From contig NZ_NESK01000019.1 in assembly GCF_003063415.1 (NCBI RefSeq), positions 1 to 64,000 on the forward strand: 64,000 bases of DNA. The letters run 5' to 3'. The notes beneath the pieces were generated by a model, which ran no database searches, was not told where the DNA came from, and saw only the letters and a list, made by a program, of their open reading frames with translations. Positions 8,153 through 16,517 of this stretch are shown in pieces (the stretch's first letter is position 1; every line of letters starts with the position of its first letter). This DNA comes from Limnohabitans sp. 2KL-17. GTDB taxonomy: Bacteria; Pseudomonadota; Gammaproteobacteria; Burkholderiales; Burkholderiaceae_C. The position numbers and the translations under genes are program-made.

Positions 8153-9670
8153 TTATTGCCAGGATGCCGCTGCCATGTCGTTTGCAAAAATTGGCGAGCT
8201 TGACCATAGCCCTTTCAGGCCTTTGCGGTAGACCGCCGTATTGGAAGCATTGAACAAAAACACGTTCACGGCATCCTTGGCGATCATCCTCTGCATATCG
8301 CCAAACAGTTGGGTTCTCTCTTTGGCCGCTGTTGTAGACGAATGCTTGGCCGCCAGATCGCGAAAGGCCTTGCTGTCATAGCCCCAGTAATATTGTGCGT
8401 TGGCATAGTTCATGTAATCAAGCGGCTCCACATGGTTGATGACCGTGAGGTCAAAGTTGCCCTTGAAGGTGCCCCCCAGCCACTGGGCCCATTCCACGTT
8501 TTCGATCTTGGCAACAATGCCGACCTTGGCCAGTTGCGCAGCCAGGATCTCGCCCCCCTTGCGCGCATAGGGGGGTGGCGGCAAGGTCAATGTGACATTC
8601 AAGGGGGTCTGGACGCCTGCTTCCTTCAGCAGGGCTTTCGCTTTTTCGGGGTCGTAGGCATACAAACCACTCAATTCAACATAACCAGCATCGGTGGGCG
8701 CCATGTGACTGCCAATGGGTTTTGCGAGACCTTCAAATACGCCGTCAATGAACGCTCTTTTATCGACAGCATGCGAAAGGGCCCGGCGCACACGCACATC
8801 GTCAAATGGTTTTTTGCGGTTGTTGATGGTCATGATGCCTTTGCCTGCCGTGCTGCCCATCTCCACCACAAAACGCTTATTGGCCTGAAATTGCTTAAGG
8901 CTCTGTGGTGATTGAAACCGGGGCATGCCATCAATGTCACCCGCCAACAAGGCAGCCACCTGAGCGGCCGAATCATTGATGAAACGGAAAGTGACCTTCT
9001 TCAGCTTGATGGCGCTGGCATCGCGAAAGCCATCCCATTTGGACAAAGTCACCGCCGTGCCTTTGGCCCAGTTGTCCAGTTTGTAGGGCCCCGTGCCAAT
9101 GGGTTTGGTGGCGGCACTGCCCGCACTGTCAGGGTGCAAAATAACCGCTGTGTTTTCACCCATCCTGAATAGGAAGTTGCCATCGGGGTTGTTCAGCACC
9201 AGCACCACCGTGTGTACGTCAGGGGTGGCGATGTGGCTAATGTTGTTGAAGACGGCCCCTTTGGCCTTGTTGGTGCTTTTGGGGTCTTTGGCACGGTCAA
9301 AGCTGAACTTGACCGCTGCAGAATCAAAATGTGTACCGTCCTGAAACTTGACCCCTTTGCGCAACTTGAAGGTGTAGGCCTTGCCATCGGCGTCCATTTT
9401 CCATCCCTCTGCCAGCAAGGGGCTGATGGACCCATCCACATTGATCTTGGTCAGTCCTTCCAGGATGTTGTAGTGCACCACTTCTCCGATGGCAGCCGCA
9501 GGGGCCATGGTTGGATCCAGGCTGGTGGGCTCCAGAATCATGCCCAAAATCACGCTGTCCTTGCGCGACTGGGCCTGAGTCTGCCAGGGCGCCAAGCTGA
9601 GGCTTGCCGCCAACAACGCGGCAATGCACCAAGGGATCGATTGACGTTTCATGGGGAATTGAATGCTCAT
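8153..9670 (-). CDS. Periplasmic peptide-binding protein of an ABC importer (SBP family 5)
   Basis: 505 residues. It is a family 5 extracellular solute-binding protein, the class that captures di- and oligopeptides (some members bind nickel or glutathione). A Sec signal peptide is visible (basic KRQ, then a hydrophobic core ending LAPWQTQAQS). The mature part has the family pattern ILEPTSLDPTMAPA, LAEGWKMDADGKAYTFKLRKGVKFQDG and KPIGTGPY. The start at 9670 is chosen because AGGA lies about 10 bases upstream; the ATG at 9652 has none. It is the last gene of a five-gene operon. The ligand cannot be told from sequence. Confidence 0.88.
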   Translation of the reverse strand: MSIQFPMKRQSIPWCIAALLAASLSLAPWQTQAQSRKDSVILGMILEPTSLDPTMAPAAAIGEVVHYNILEGLTKINVDGSISPLLAEGWKMDADGKAYTFKLRKGVKFQDGTHFDSAAVKFSFDRAKDPKSTNKAKGAVFNNISHIATPDVHTVVLVLNNPDGNFLFRMGENTAVILHPDSAGSAATKPIGTGPYKLDNWAKGTAVTLSKWDGFRDASAIKLKKVTFRFINDSAAQVAALLAGDIDGMPRFQSPQSLKQFQANKRFVVEMGSTAGKGIMTINNRKKPFDDVRVRRALSHAVDKRAFIDGVFEGLAKPIGSHMAPTDAGYVELSGLYAYDPEKAKALLKEAGVQTPLNVTLTLPPPPYARKGGEILAAQLAKVGIVAKIENVEWAQWLGGTFKGNFDLTVINHVEPLDYMNYANAQYYWGYDSKAFRDLAAKHSSTTAAKERTQLFGDMQRMIAKDAVNVFLFNASNTAVYRKGLKGLWSSSPIFANDMAAASWQ

Positions 9671-9684
9671 ATTTTTTTCCTGCT

Positions 9685-10509
9685 TCAAAAATGATCTCGC
9701 TGACCGGGGACAGCTGAAACCAGCTTCCGGGTGTAAGGGTGCACCGCATGCTGAAAAACCTGCTGCGCCGGGCCTTTTTCTACCACACAGCCCGATTGCA
9801 GCACCAACACATCGTCACACATCAGGTTGACAACAGCCAGGTCATGGCTGACCAACAAATAGCTCAGGCCATGCCGATCTTGCAAGTCCATCATCAGATT
9901 CAGTACCTGCGCCTGCACCGATACATCCAGAGCGCTTACCGGCTCATCGGCCACGATCAGGGCTGGGCGTGTGATCAGGGCACGTGCAATGGCTATGCGT
10001 TGTCGTTGCCCGCCTGAAAATTCATGCGGGTATTTGTCGAGATCAGGGGTTCTCAGGCCCACTTCGTTCAAGGCCTGTGCCGCGCGATCACGCAATTCAG
10101 ATCGGCCATCCGAGGGCTTGCGCAAGGTCTGGATTGGTTCGGTCACTACGTTGAATATTTTCTGTCTTGGGTCTAGCGATCCGTAGGGGTCCTGGAAAAT
10201 CATCTGGAAACCGCTGCGCAAATGCCGAAGCGCCTCCCCCCGGGTCTGATGCACATCCACACCCTTGAACAAGACCTGCCCCTGCGAAGCTTGGTCCAAG
10301 GCCATGACCAAACGCGCCAGCGTGGACTTGCCTGAGCCCGATTCGCCAACAATGCCCAGACTTTTACCCGCCTGCAAGCAAAAACTCACATCGGACAAAG
10401 CCTGCAGGCTGGCGGCAGGTCCCCACAAACGGGAACGGGGCATCTCGAAACGCCGCCCCAGATGCTGCACTTGCAACAACGGAATATCCGGCACTTGAAG
10501 TGGCATCAT
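9685..10509 (-). CDS. Peptide ABC importer, second ATP-binding subunit (DppF/OppF type)
   Basis: About 274 residues. It is a cytoplasmic ATPase that forms a heterodimer with the preceding DppD-like subunit. The Walker A GESGSGKST, signature FSGGQRQR and Walker B ALIVADEPVSALDVS are all intact. The C-terminal oligopeptide-transporter segment is short, as usual for the F subunit. The start is taken at 10509, where TGATG joins the stop of the upstream gene; a slightly longer start at 10533 would overlap it by 25 bases. The binding-protein gene follows after 14 bases. Confidence 0.88.
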   Translation of the reverse strand: MMPLQVPDIPLLQVQHLGRRFEMPRSRLWGPAASLQALSDVSFCLQAGKSLGIVGESGSGKSTLARLVMALDQASQGQVLFKGVDVHQTRGEALRHLRSGFQMIFQDPYGSLDPRQKIFNVVTEPIQTLRKPSDGRSELRDRAAQALNEVGLRTPDLDKYPHEFSGGQRQRIAIARALITRPALIVADEPVSALDVSVQAQVLNLMMDLQDRHGLSYLLVSHDLAVVNLMCDDVLVLQSGCVVEKGPAQQVFQHAVHPYTRKLVSAVPGQRDHF

Positions 10510-11513
10510 CAAGTCAGGCTCCAACGGGGACAACTCACCTCGTGTGGTGCGGATGCCTGACTGTTCGGCGCAATACTTTCGGGCATCGGGGGCGTTTGCC
10601 GACAGTCAGCCACAGCCCAGGCACATCGGTCACAAAATGCACAGCCCGCAGGAAAGTCCATCAACTCGGGCACGCTGCCAGAAATGGTGGTCAAGCGGGT
10701 TCCCCGCGCCAACCCCAGGCGCGGACGTGCTGCAAAAAGTCCTCGGGTGTAAGGGTGCGCCCGATGCGCAAACAGCGCCGATGTGGAGGCGCTTTCCACC
10801 ACCGACCCGCCGTACATCACCATGACCCGATCAACCTGGTCTTGCATGAGTCCCAAGTCATGGCTGATCAACAAAAGGCCCATGCCATCTTCGTTCACCA
10901 ATTGCTTGATCAGTGTCAGCACTTCTTTTTGCACGCTGACATCGAGCGCGGTGGTGGGCTCATCAGCAATCAACAAGTCGGGGCTGCAAGCCAACGCGAT
11001 CGAGATCATGACGCGCTGCCGCTGGCCGCCAGACAACTGGTGCGGGTAGGCCTCCAGCCGTTCGCGTGCGCGGGGCAATTGCACCCTCTCCAGCAATTCC
11101 AGCGCACGGGCTTTGGCCTCGGTCACACCCATGTTCTGATGCAATCGCAAAGGCTCTGCAATTTGCTTCCATATCGGGTGCAGTGGGTTGAGCGCAGTCA
11201 TCGGCTCCTGAAAAATCATGGCTATCCGCGACCCTCTCAGCCGACACAGTTGTGGATCGGGCAAGTGAACCAACTCCTGGCCTTGCAATTGAATCGAACC
11301 ACTGACTTGCGCACGCTCGGGCAACAAGCCCATCAGGGCCAGGGCCGTGAGCGATTTGCCACAGCCGCTTTCGCCAATCAGACCTACCGTATCACCGCGT
11401 TCCATGCGCAAAGATACGCCCCTCAAAGCCTGGGCCCACCCGCGGGCTGTTGGCAAAGTCACCCGCAAATCGGTCACTTGCAGCAGAGGGGCTTGCTTGG
11501 TCATTTCAGTCAT
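10509..11513 (-). CDS. Peptide ABC importer, first ATP-binding subunit (DppD/OppD type)
   Basis: 334 residues. Walker A (GESGCGKSL), the Q-loop region (MIFQEPMTALNPLH), signature (LSGGQRQR) and Walker B (LLIADEPTTALDVS) are present. The C-terminal extension holds the cysteine cluster GCAFCDRCAWAVADC, typical of oligopeptide-transporter D subunits, which can carry an iron-sulfur cluster. It lies between the permease and partner ATPase genes, with one base of overlap downstream. Confidence 0.9.
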   Translation of the reverse strand: MTEMTKQAPLLQVTDLRVTLPTARGWAQALRGVSLRMERGDTVGLIGESGCGKSLTALALMGLLPERAQVSGSIQLQGQELVHLPDPQLCRLRGSRIAMIFQEPMTALNPLHPIWKQIAEPLRLHQNMGVTEAKARALELLERVQLPRARERLEAYPHQLSGGQRQRVMISIALACSPDLLIADEPTTALDVSVQKEVLTLIKQLVNEDGMGLLLISHDLGLMQDQVDRVMVMYGGSVVESASTSALFAHRAHPYTRGLFAARPRLGLARGTRLTTISGSVPELMDFPAGCAFCDRCAWAVADCRQTPPMPESIAPNSQASAPHEVSCPRWSLT

Positions 11514-11519
11514 CGCTAT

Positions 11520-12365
11520 TTACCGCTGCCTTGCCAACCGGGGGTCGAGCACATCCCGCAGACCATCCCCCATGAGGTTCAGGCCCAGCACCGCCAGCGC
11601 AATCGCTGCGCCGGGATAAACCGCGAGCATCGGAGCTTGAAAAATCTGGGACTGCGCCTCATTGAGCATGCGGCCCCAACTGGGCTGCGGTGGCTGCGTC
11701 CCCAATCCCAGATACGACAAAGCCGCCTCAGCCAGGATTGCGATCGAAAACTGAATGCTTGACTGAACGATCAGAACGCTCGCGATGTTGGGCAATACAT
11801 GCGACAGGGTGATGGACAAGGGCCCCTTGCCCGAAGCCCGTGCAGCGGCCGTGAAGTCACGCGACCAGACCGCATTGGCTGCACCACGCGTGATGCGTGT
11901 GAACACCGGTATGTTGAAAATCCCTATCGCCACAATGCTGATGACCAGACCCGGCCCGTAAATCGCAGTCAACATGATGGCCGACAACAGGGCTGGAAAA
12001 GCAAATGTAAAGTCCGATGCCCGCATGATGACTTCTTCCACCCAACCCCTGCGGGCCGAAGCCAACAAACCCAGCGGCACACCGATCCCCAAACCAATGC
12101 CAACCGCAATGAATCCGACGAGCAGGGAATTCTGGCAGCCCGCCAGCAACAAAGCGCCGATGTCACGCCCCAGGCTGTCTGTGCCCAGCCAGTGGGCGGC
12201 GCTGGGCAAAGCCAGCTTGTTGGGGATGTCTATGTCGCCCACCGGGTATGGCGACCAGAACAAGGACAAGCCCGCACAGAACAACAGCAGCAAGACCATG
12301 GCACCACCCAGCACAAAACTGGGGTGCCTCAAGGCACGGCGCCACGCCATATTTTTATCCTGCAT
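11520..12365 (-). CDS. Peptide ABC importer permease (DppC/OppC type)
   Basis: 281 residues with an N-terminal membrane helix (FVLGGAMVLLLLFCAGLSL), then LGTDSLGRDIGALLLAG, the signature segment of C-type permeases, and five further helices. The cytoplasmic EAA-like loop (ARASGKGPLSITLSHVLPN) is where the ATPases dock. The gene overlaps the upstream B-type permease by 11 bases, and both are followed closely by the ATPase genes. Confidence 0.9.
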   Translation of the reverse strand: MQDKNMAWRRALRHPSFVLGGAMVLLLLFCAGLSLFWSPYPVGDIDIPNKLALPSAAHWLGTDSLGRDIGALLLAGCQNSLLVGFIAVGIGLGIGVPLGLLASARRGWVEEVIMRASDFTFAFPALLSAIMLTAIYGPGLVISIVAIGIFNIPVFTRITRGAANAVWSRDFTAAARASGKGPLSITLSHVLPNIASVLIVQSSIQFSIAILAEAALSYLGLGTQPPQPSWGRMLNEAQSQIFQAPMLAVYPGAAIALAVLGLNLMGDGLRDVLDPRLARQR

Positions 12366-13320
12366 GGCCTGCCTTCACACGCGGATCGATCAACGCATAC
12401 AGAACATCGATAAAAAAGTTGATCAGCACCACCAAGGCCGACAGCAACATGACCACATCGCGCACCACGATGAGATCGCGGTTTGCAATAGCCTGGAAAA
12501 TCAGCCGACCAATGCCTGGCAGCACGAAAACGTTTTCAATCACGATGGCGCCAGTAATCAGGTTGCCAAACTGCAAGCCCATCACGGTGAGCACGGGAAT
12601 CATGGCGTTGCGCAGCACATGGCCCCAAAGCATCTGACGGCGAGACAACCCCTTGGCACGCGCAGTGCGTACAAAATCTTCACGAAGGGTGTCCAGTACC
12701 GCAGAGCGAGTGACCCGCGTCAAGATGGCTGTTTGTACCGCAGCCAAAGCCAATGCCGGTAGCAGCAAGGCCTTCAGGGCCTCCCCCACGCCGCCACCGT
12801 CATCGGCTGACCAGCCCGGAAACCCGCCGGCACTGAGCCACTCTAGGTGCACCGCGAACAGCAAAATCAGCAAGATCGCCAACCAGAAATTAGGGACGGC
12901 CAATCCGACCTGGCTGAACATCATGACGCTGACATCGCCTGCTTTGTTTTGTTGCGAAGCGGCATAAATGCCAAGTGTCAAAGCCAGCGCCACCGTCAGG
13001 AACATGGCCATCACCGCCAGGGGAATCGAGACCTGCATGCGTTCGGCCATCAACTGGGCTGTGCTTGTGTCATAAGAAATGCTCAGGACTGTCTGCCCTT
13101 TCAACAAGCCGCCAATCCAGTTCAGGTAACGGGTGCTGGCGGGCTGGTTCAAGCCCATCTTGGTTTCCATCGCAGCAATCGACTCGGCCGTCGCGGTTTC
13201 CCCCAAAATCACCTGTGCTGCGTTTCCGGGCAAGAACTCAAGCACGGCAAACACCACGACCGATGTGGCCAGCAGGGTCAAAATAAAGCTCAGCAGTCTT
13301 TTGATTAAAAACAGGGGCAC
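12355..13320 (-). CDS. Peptide ABC importer permease (DppB/OppB type)
   Basis: 321 residues and six predicted helices. The first helix (LSFILTLLATSVVVFAVLEFLPG) and the EAA-like loop (VRTARAKGLSRRQMLWGHVLRNA) are typical of B-type permeases. It is the promoter-proximal gene of the operon, which reads permease B, permease C, ATPase D, ATPase F, binding protein. It diverges from the P1-family peptidase gene with only 43 bases between the starts, so uptake and a peptide-processing enzyme may be coregulated from that gap. Confidence 0.9.
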   Translation of the reverse strand: MPLFLIKRLLSFILTLLATSVVVFAVLEFLPGNAAQVILGETATAESIAAMETKMGLNQPASTRYLNWIGGLLKGQTVLSISYDTSTAQLMAERMQVSIPLAVMAMFLTVALALTLGIYAASQQNKAGDVSVMMFSQVGLAVPNFWLAILLILLFAVHLEWLSAGGFPGWSADDGGGVGEALKALLLPALALAAVQTAILTRVTRSAVLDTLREDFVRTARAKGLSRRQMLWGHVLRNAMIPVLTVMGLQFGNLITGAIVIENVFVLPGIGRLIFQAIANRDLIVVRDVVMLLSALVVLINFFIDVLYALIDPRVKAGHAG

Positions 13321-13363
13321 AAGCTATTCTCGGATCAATGAGCCACAATGAAAAAGGTTTTAA

Positions 13364-14386
13364 ATGGCATACGAAATGATTGTAAACAGCGCCAGAGGCA
13401 TTGAGCTTGGCAGCATAGTCGATGTCGACGGCTTGCAAGTTGGGCACTTCACGCTGAGCGAGCGACTGACCGGTTGCTCGGTGGTGTTGGCAGTGGACGG
13501 CGCTGTGGGGGCTGTGGATGTTCGGGGTGCCGCACCTGGCACTCGGGAAACCGATTTACTGGACCCTTCCAACCTGGTGGACAAAGTACATGCCGTGGCG
13601 CTGAGCGGTGGGAGTGCTTTTGGTCTGGATGCAGCCACGGGTGTGATGCGCTGGCTGGACGAGCAAGGCATTGGTTTCGAAACGGGATACGGCCGGGTTC
13701 CGATTGTGCCGGCTGCCGTGTTATTTGACCTTCCTGTAACCTGCCCTGGCAACGACCCCAAAGCCAGGCCAGGCGCTGATGCAGGTTATGCCGCATGTCT
13801 GGCCGCAACGCGCAACAAACCGACAGCGGGCAACGTGGGTGCAGGCGCAGGCGCCTGTGTGGGCAAACTGTTTGGCCTGCAACGCTGCATGAAAGGAGGC
13901 ATCGGCAACGCCAGTGTGCGCGTGGGCCCTTGGGTGGTAGGCGCCTTGGTGGCCTGCAACGCCGTAGGTGATGTCATCGACCCAGCGACTGGCCAAGTCA
14001 TCGCAGGGGCCCGATCAGCCGATGGAAAAACCATGATCGACACCCAGCGTGCTTTGCTGAACGGCGAGAGCAGCAACCGCCCCCTGCCCGGCACCAACAC
14101 CACCATTGGTGTGGTTGCAACCAACGCCACCTTGAACAAAGCCCAGGCCAAACGCATGGCCATGAGTGCCCATGATGGTCTCGCACGAAGCATCCGACCC
14201 GCCCACACCACCCTGGACGGAGACACACTGTTTGCCATGGCCACTTGCACCGAAAACAGCCCTGCAGACTTGATGCTGCTCACGGTGATGGCGGCACATG
14301 CCACGGCGTTGGCTACGGTTGATGCGGTCAGACAGGCGCAGGCCATCTCGACCGTCTGGGGTCATGTGCCTGCAGCCCATCTGTAA
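13364..14386 (+). CDS. P1 family (DmpA/NylC-like) aminopeptidase or amidase
   Basis: 340 residues. The S58/P1 family contains N-terminal-nucleophile hydrolases such as beta-peptidyl aminopeptidases, DmpA and the nylon-oligomer hydrolase NylC, which mature by self-cleavage. Family features include VDGLQVGH, the glycine-rich ALSGGSAFGLDA and PTAGNVGAGAGACVGK. The segment GTNTTIGVVATN places a likely cleavage site between N245 and T246, as in NylC-like members, making Thr246 the probable nucleophile. No signal peptide is visible. Divergence from a peptide importer suggests a role in small-peptide processing; the actual substrate is unknown. Confidence 0.85.
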   Translation: MAYEMIVNSARGIELGSIVDVDGLQVGHFTLSERLTGCSVVLAVDGAVGAVDVRGAAPGTRETDLLDPSNLVDKVHAVALSGGSAFGLDAATGVMRWLDEQGIGFETGYGRVPIVPAAVLFDLPVTCPGNDPKARPGADAGYAACLAATRNKPTAGNVGAGAGACVGKLFGLQRCMKGGIGNASVRVGPWVVGALVACNAVGDVIDPATGQVIAGARSADGKTMIDTQRALLNGESSNRPLPGTNTTIGVVATNATLNKAQAKRMAMSAHDGLARSIRPAHTTLDGDTLFAMATCTENSPADLMLLTVMAAHATALATVDAVRQAQAISTVWGHVPAAHL

Positions 14387-14402
14387 AAGCCCTCTGGACA
14401 AG

Positions 14403-14428
14403 AAAAAACCGCTTTGCAGCGGTTTTTT
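14403..14428. terminator. Bidirectional terminator between the peptidase gene and the photosynthesis block
   Basis: A perfect inverted repeat (AAAAAACCGCT, loop TTGC, AGCGGTTTTTT) has A-rich and T-rich flanks that work in either direction. It lies 16 bases after the plus-strand peptidase stop and 21 bases after the minus-strand 31-codon ORF, so it can end both transcripts and marks the 3' limit of the photosynthesis operon. Confidence 0.85.
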
Positions 14429-14448
14429 GGAGCAAGACTATCCGCAAA

Positions 14449-14544
14449 TCACTTGCGTGGGCCTTTGGGTCGGTTGAACCAGTTGGCCAGCATGAACAGG
14501 CCAAAGACCACGAACATGATGATGAGGATATGTTTGATTTCCAT
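14449..14544 (-). CDS. 31-residue single-helix membrane peptide at the end of the photosynthesis operon
   Basis: A tiny open frame starts at ATG 14544 behind a good ribosome binding site (AAAGGAAAAACC) and ends at 14449 just before a strong terminator. The peptide has a short polar start (MEIKH), one hydrophobic helix (ILIIMFVVFGLFMLANWF) and a basic tail (NRPKGPRK), predicted as a single-span protein with the tail in the cytoplasm. It follows pucC by 48 bases in the same direction. I do not recognise it; small membrane peptides are common in photosynthetic complexes, so an accessory or assembly role is possible but inferred only from position. Confidence 0.6.
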   Translation of the reverse strand: MEIKHILIIMFVVFGLFMLANWFNRPKGPRK

Positions 14545-14592
14545 GGTTTTTCCTTTGCTTTGGGGTAAATGATCAATCAACGCTGAATGCGA

Positions 14593-15972
14593 TTATGCAG
14601 AGATGCCCACCGGTCGTACAGGTCGCATCAAAGGACCCATGGCCAAAAGGGTCAGCCCCAACAACACAATTTCGAGTGTGTAAACGGCCGAGTAACCCAT
14701 CACAGAGCTGCTGACCAGCGCCACCCCATCGCGCACAACGCCGCCCAGCGCCATGCCCACGCCTGCTGCGGTGGCCTGTACCGCGCCCCAGGCGCCCATG
14801 GCCAGACCGGTTTGCTCGGGCGGGGCCATTTGCATGGTGGCTGTCAGTGTGCCGTGGGCAAACAAGCCGCCCCCGAGACCGATCAGAAAAATGCCCACAG
14901 AAAAAAGCACTGGGGAGACCAAGGGGGCCGAGGCGATCACCGCCACAAATGCAGGCACACCCACCCAAGCACCCCAACCGGACATGCGGTAGGCATCGCC
15001 CCCCCGACCCAGCACACGCGATGCCCATACAAAACCGATCAAACCACCCAAGGCCAGGGTCGCGGTGAGCATGGTGGTTGTCGACACGCTGAGGTGCAGA
15101 ATTTCTCCACCATAAGGCTCCAGCAGGACATCTTCCATGGTGAAAGCCATGGTGCCCAGACCTACCGCCAACAATCGGCGCAGGGTGTTCGGGCCTTTGC
15201 AAAAGGTTTGCCAGGCCTGCTGAAAATTTTGCTCAAGGGGTGTGCCCGGCTTGCGCAACCGGCTTCGCGGCTCTTGCTTCCATAAAGCGATCACGTTCAG
15301 CGCCAAGGTCATCACGGCCACGGCTTGCACCACCCGGATGAGCTGCCCCGGGCTGTAGTCGTGCAGCAAATGGCCCAGCATCAATGCGCTGCCGATCATG
15401 CCCAGCAACTGCATGACGTACATGAGCCCAACCACTTTGGGCTGGCTTTCGACCGGCGCCAGATCGGTGGCCAGGGCCAGTCCGGCAGTTTGCACAGTGT
15501 GCATGCCAATGCCCACCAAAATGAAGGCTCCGGCCGCACCGACCAACCCCACCCAGGCTGGCGCTTGGCTGGACTGCCCTGCCCCGGCCAACACCAGCAG
15601 CGCAAACGGCATGATGGAAAACCCGCCGAATTGCAGCAAGCTGCCCATCCAGATGTAGGGCACGCGGCGCCAGCCCAGTTGAGACCGGTGGTTGTCAGAG
15701 CGGAAACCGATCAACGCCCGAAAAGGCGCCACCAGCAAAGGCAAGGCCACCATGAGAGACACCAGCGTGGCTGGAACTTTCAGCTCCACGATCATCACGC
15801 GGTTGAGGGTGCCCACCAGCATGACCATGGCCATGCCGACAGAAATTTGGAAAAGCGACAAGCGCAGCAGGCGAGACAGCGGCAGGTCTTCGCTGGCAGC
15901 GTCGGCAAACGGCAAAAAGCGGGGTCCCAGGCTGGCCAGGGACGTCGCCCAATTGGAGCGTGATTTATTCAT
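14593..15972 (-). CDS. pucC: PucC/LhaA-type BCD-family MFS protein for light-harvesting assembly
   Basis: About 459 residues with 12 predicted helices. PucC and LhaA are membrane proteins of the bacteriochlorophyll-delivery family within the major facilitator superfamily; they bind pigment and help assemble LH2 and LH1. Family features are LSLFQISVGMAMVMLVGTLNRVMIVEL near the first helix, RALIGFRSDNH and the GWRRVPYIW motif. The ATG at 15972 is preferred over a GTG at 16020, because the latter would place a 10-base-pair hairpin inside the coding sequence. Location directly after pucBA favours PucC over LhaA. Confidence 0.9.
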   Translation of the reverse strand: MNKSRSNWATSLASLGPRFLPFADAASEDLPLSRLLRLSLFQISVGMAMVMLVGTLNRVMIVELKVPATLVSLMVALPLLVAPFRALIGFRSDNHRSQLGWRRVPYIWMGSLLQFGGFSIMPFALLVLAGAGQSSQAPAWVGLVGAAGAFILVGIGMHTVQTAGLALATDLAPVESQPKVVGLMYVMQLLGMIGSALMLGHLLHDYSPGQLIRVVQAVAVMTLALNVIALWKQEPRSRLRKPGTPLEQNFQQAWQTFCKGPNTLRRLLAVGLGTMAFTMEDVLLEPYGGEILHLSVSTTTMLTATLALGGLIGFVWASRVLGRGGDAYRMSGWGAWVGVPAFVAVIASAPLVSPVLFSVGIFLIGLGGGLFAHGTLTATMQMAPPEQTGLAMGAWGAVQATAAGVGMALGGVVRDGVALVSSSVMGYSAVYTLEIVLLGLTLLAMGPLMRPVRPVGISA

Positions 15973-15980
15973 GAGAGAAG

Positions 15981-16004
15981 GACCAGACGCTTGCGCGTCT
16001 GGTC
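15981..16004 (-). other. Intercistronic stem-loop between pucA and pucC
   Basis: A perfect 10-base-pair inverted repeat (GACCAGACGC, loop TTGC, GCGTCTGGTC) lies 19 bases after the pucA stop and 8 bases before the pucC ATG, without a T tract. In purple bacteria such hairpins protect the abundant antenna mRNA from 3' exonucleases and lower expression of the downstream gene; that role is inferred here. Confidence 0.7.
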
Positions 16005-16023
16005 GTTCGGCGGGTTGCACCCG

Positions 16024-16215
16024 TTACTTCTTCACCGCAGCATCCGCAGGTGCCGTGGCGACGACTTTGGCGCTGCCGTTGAGGAAGTTTTTCACCCAAG
16101 TGGTGTTCATCGTCAAGGCCAGGTGCACGCTGAATGACGCAATGGCCACTGCTGCAATGAACACCGGAATGCCGACCGAAGGCTTCACCACGCACCACAT
16201 TTTCGAATAGATCAT
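16024..16215 (-). CDS. pucA: LH2 (B800-850 or B800-820 type) light-harvesting alpha chain
   Basis: 63 residues. It is a single-helix antenna polypeptide that binds bacteriochlorophyll a and carotenoid in the peripheral LH2 ring. It aligns without gaps to the Rhodoblastus acidophilus alpha chain: W7, P12, the helix G15-I16-P17, the bacteriochlorophyll ligand H31, and TTW at 38-40. Positions 44-45 are Phe-Leu, not the Tyr-Trp of 850-nm complexes; that pair is known from B800-820 (LH3) variants. The Ala-rich charged tail (SAKVVATAPADAAVKK) is longer than in many species. AGGAGG precedes the start, and pucB lies 12 bases upstream. Confidence 0.93.
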   Translation of the reverse strand: MIYSKMWCVVKPSVGIPVFIAAVAIASFSVHLALTMNTTWVKNFLNGSAKVVATAPADAAVKK

Positions 16216-16227
16216 GTTGCGCCTCCT

Positions 16228-16380
16228 TTACTTGAGCCAGGGTGAATAGATGTAGGCCAGCAGATGGGCAAACGCGGCAATCATGCCGAATATCTGCGTA
16301 CCCTGGATGAGATTGCGGTGAATCTCTTCCGATTCGGCCTCGGTCAGTCCCGTTGGCCAGACTTTGTCTGAGTTAGACAT
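16228..16380 (-). CDS. pucB: LH2 light-harvesting beta chain
   Basis: 50 residues from the ATG at 16380, behind a strong ribosome binding site (AAGGAG, seven bases upstream). The sequence has the beta-chain layout: a polar N-terminus with LTEAESEEIHRNL, whose histidine sits near the B800 pigment, and a helix with AFAHLLAYIYSPWL, whose histidine ligates the long-wavelength bacteriochlorophyll. It is the first gene of the pucBA pair. About 137 bases separate it from the upstream crtC stop. That gap has a weak inverted repeat but no TGT-N12-ACA site, so transcription may come from the upstream operon or from an unrecognised promoter. Confidence 0.93.
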   Translation of the reverse strand: MSNSDKVWPTGLTEAESEEIHRNLIQGTQIFGMIAAFAHLLAYIYSPWLK

Positions 16381-16517
16381 AGTTTTCTCCTTGCAGAAGA
16401 CGTGCACGGCCCGCACGAGGGCTATTCATGGCCACCATGGCCAGGAATGGGGAAGCACTGAAACCGCGCGCACCCAGGCAGCAGCGCCCGGGTTGAACAA
16501 GTTTCAGGCAAATCATT

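Noticed and set aside
16381-16517. PpsR site or separate puc promoter upstream of pucB
   Set aside because: Only weak inverted repeats (CGTGC/GCACG and TGGCCA copies) were found. The region contains no TGT on the plus strand, so no TGT-N12-ACA palindrome is possible.
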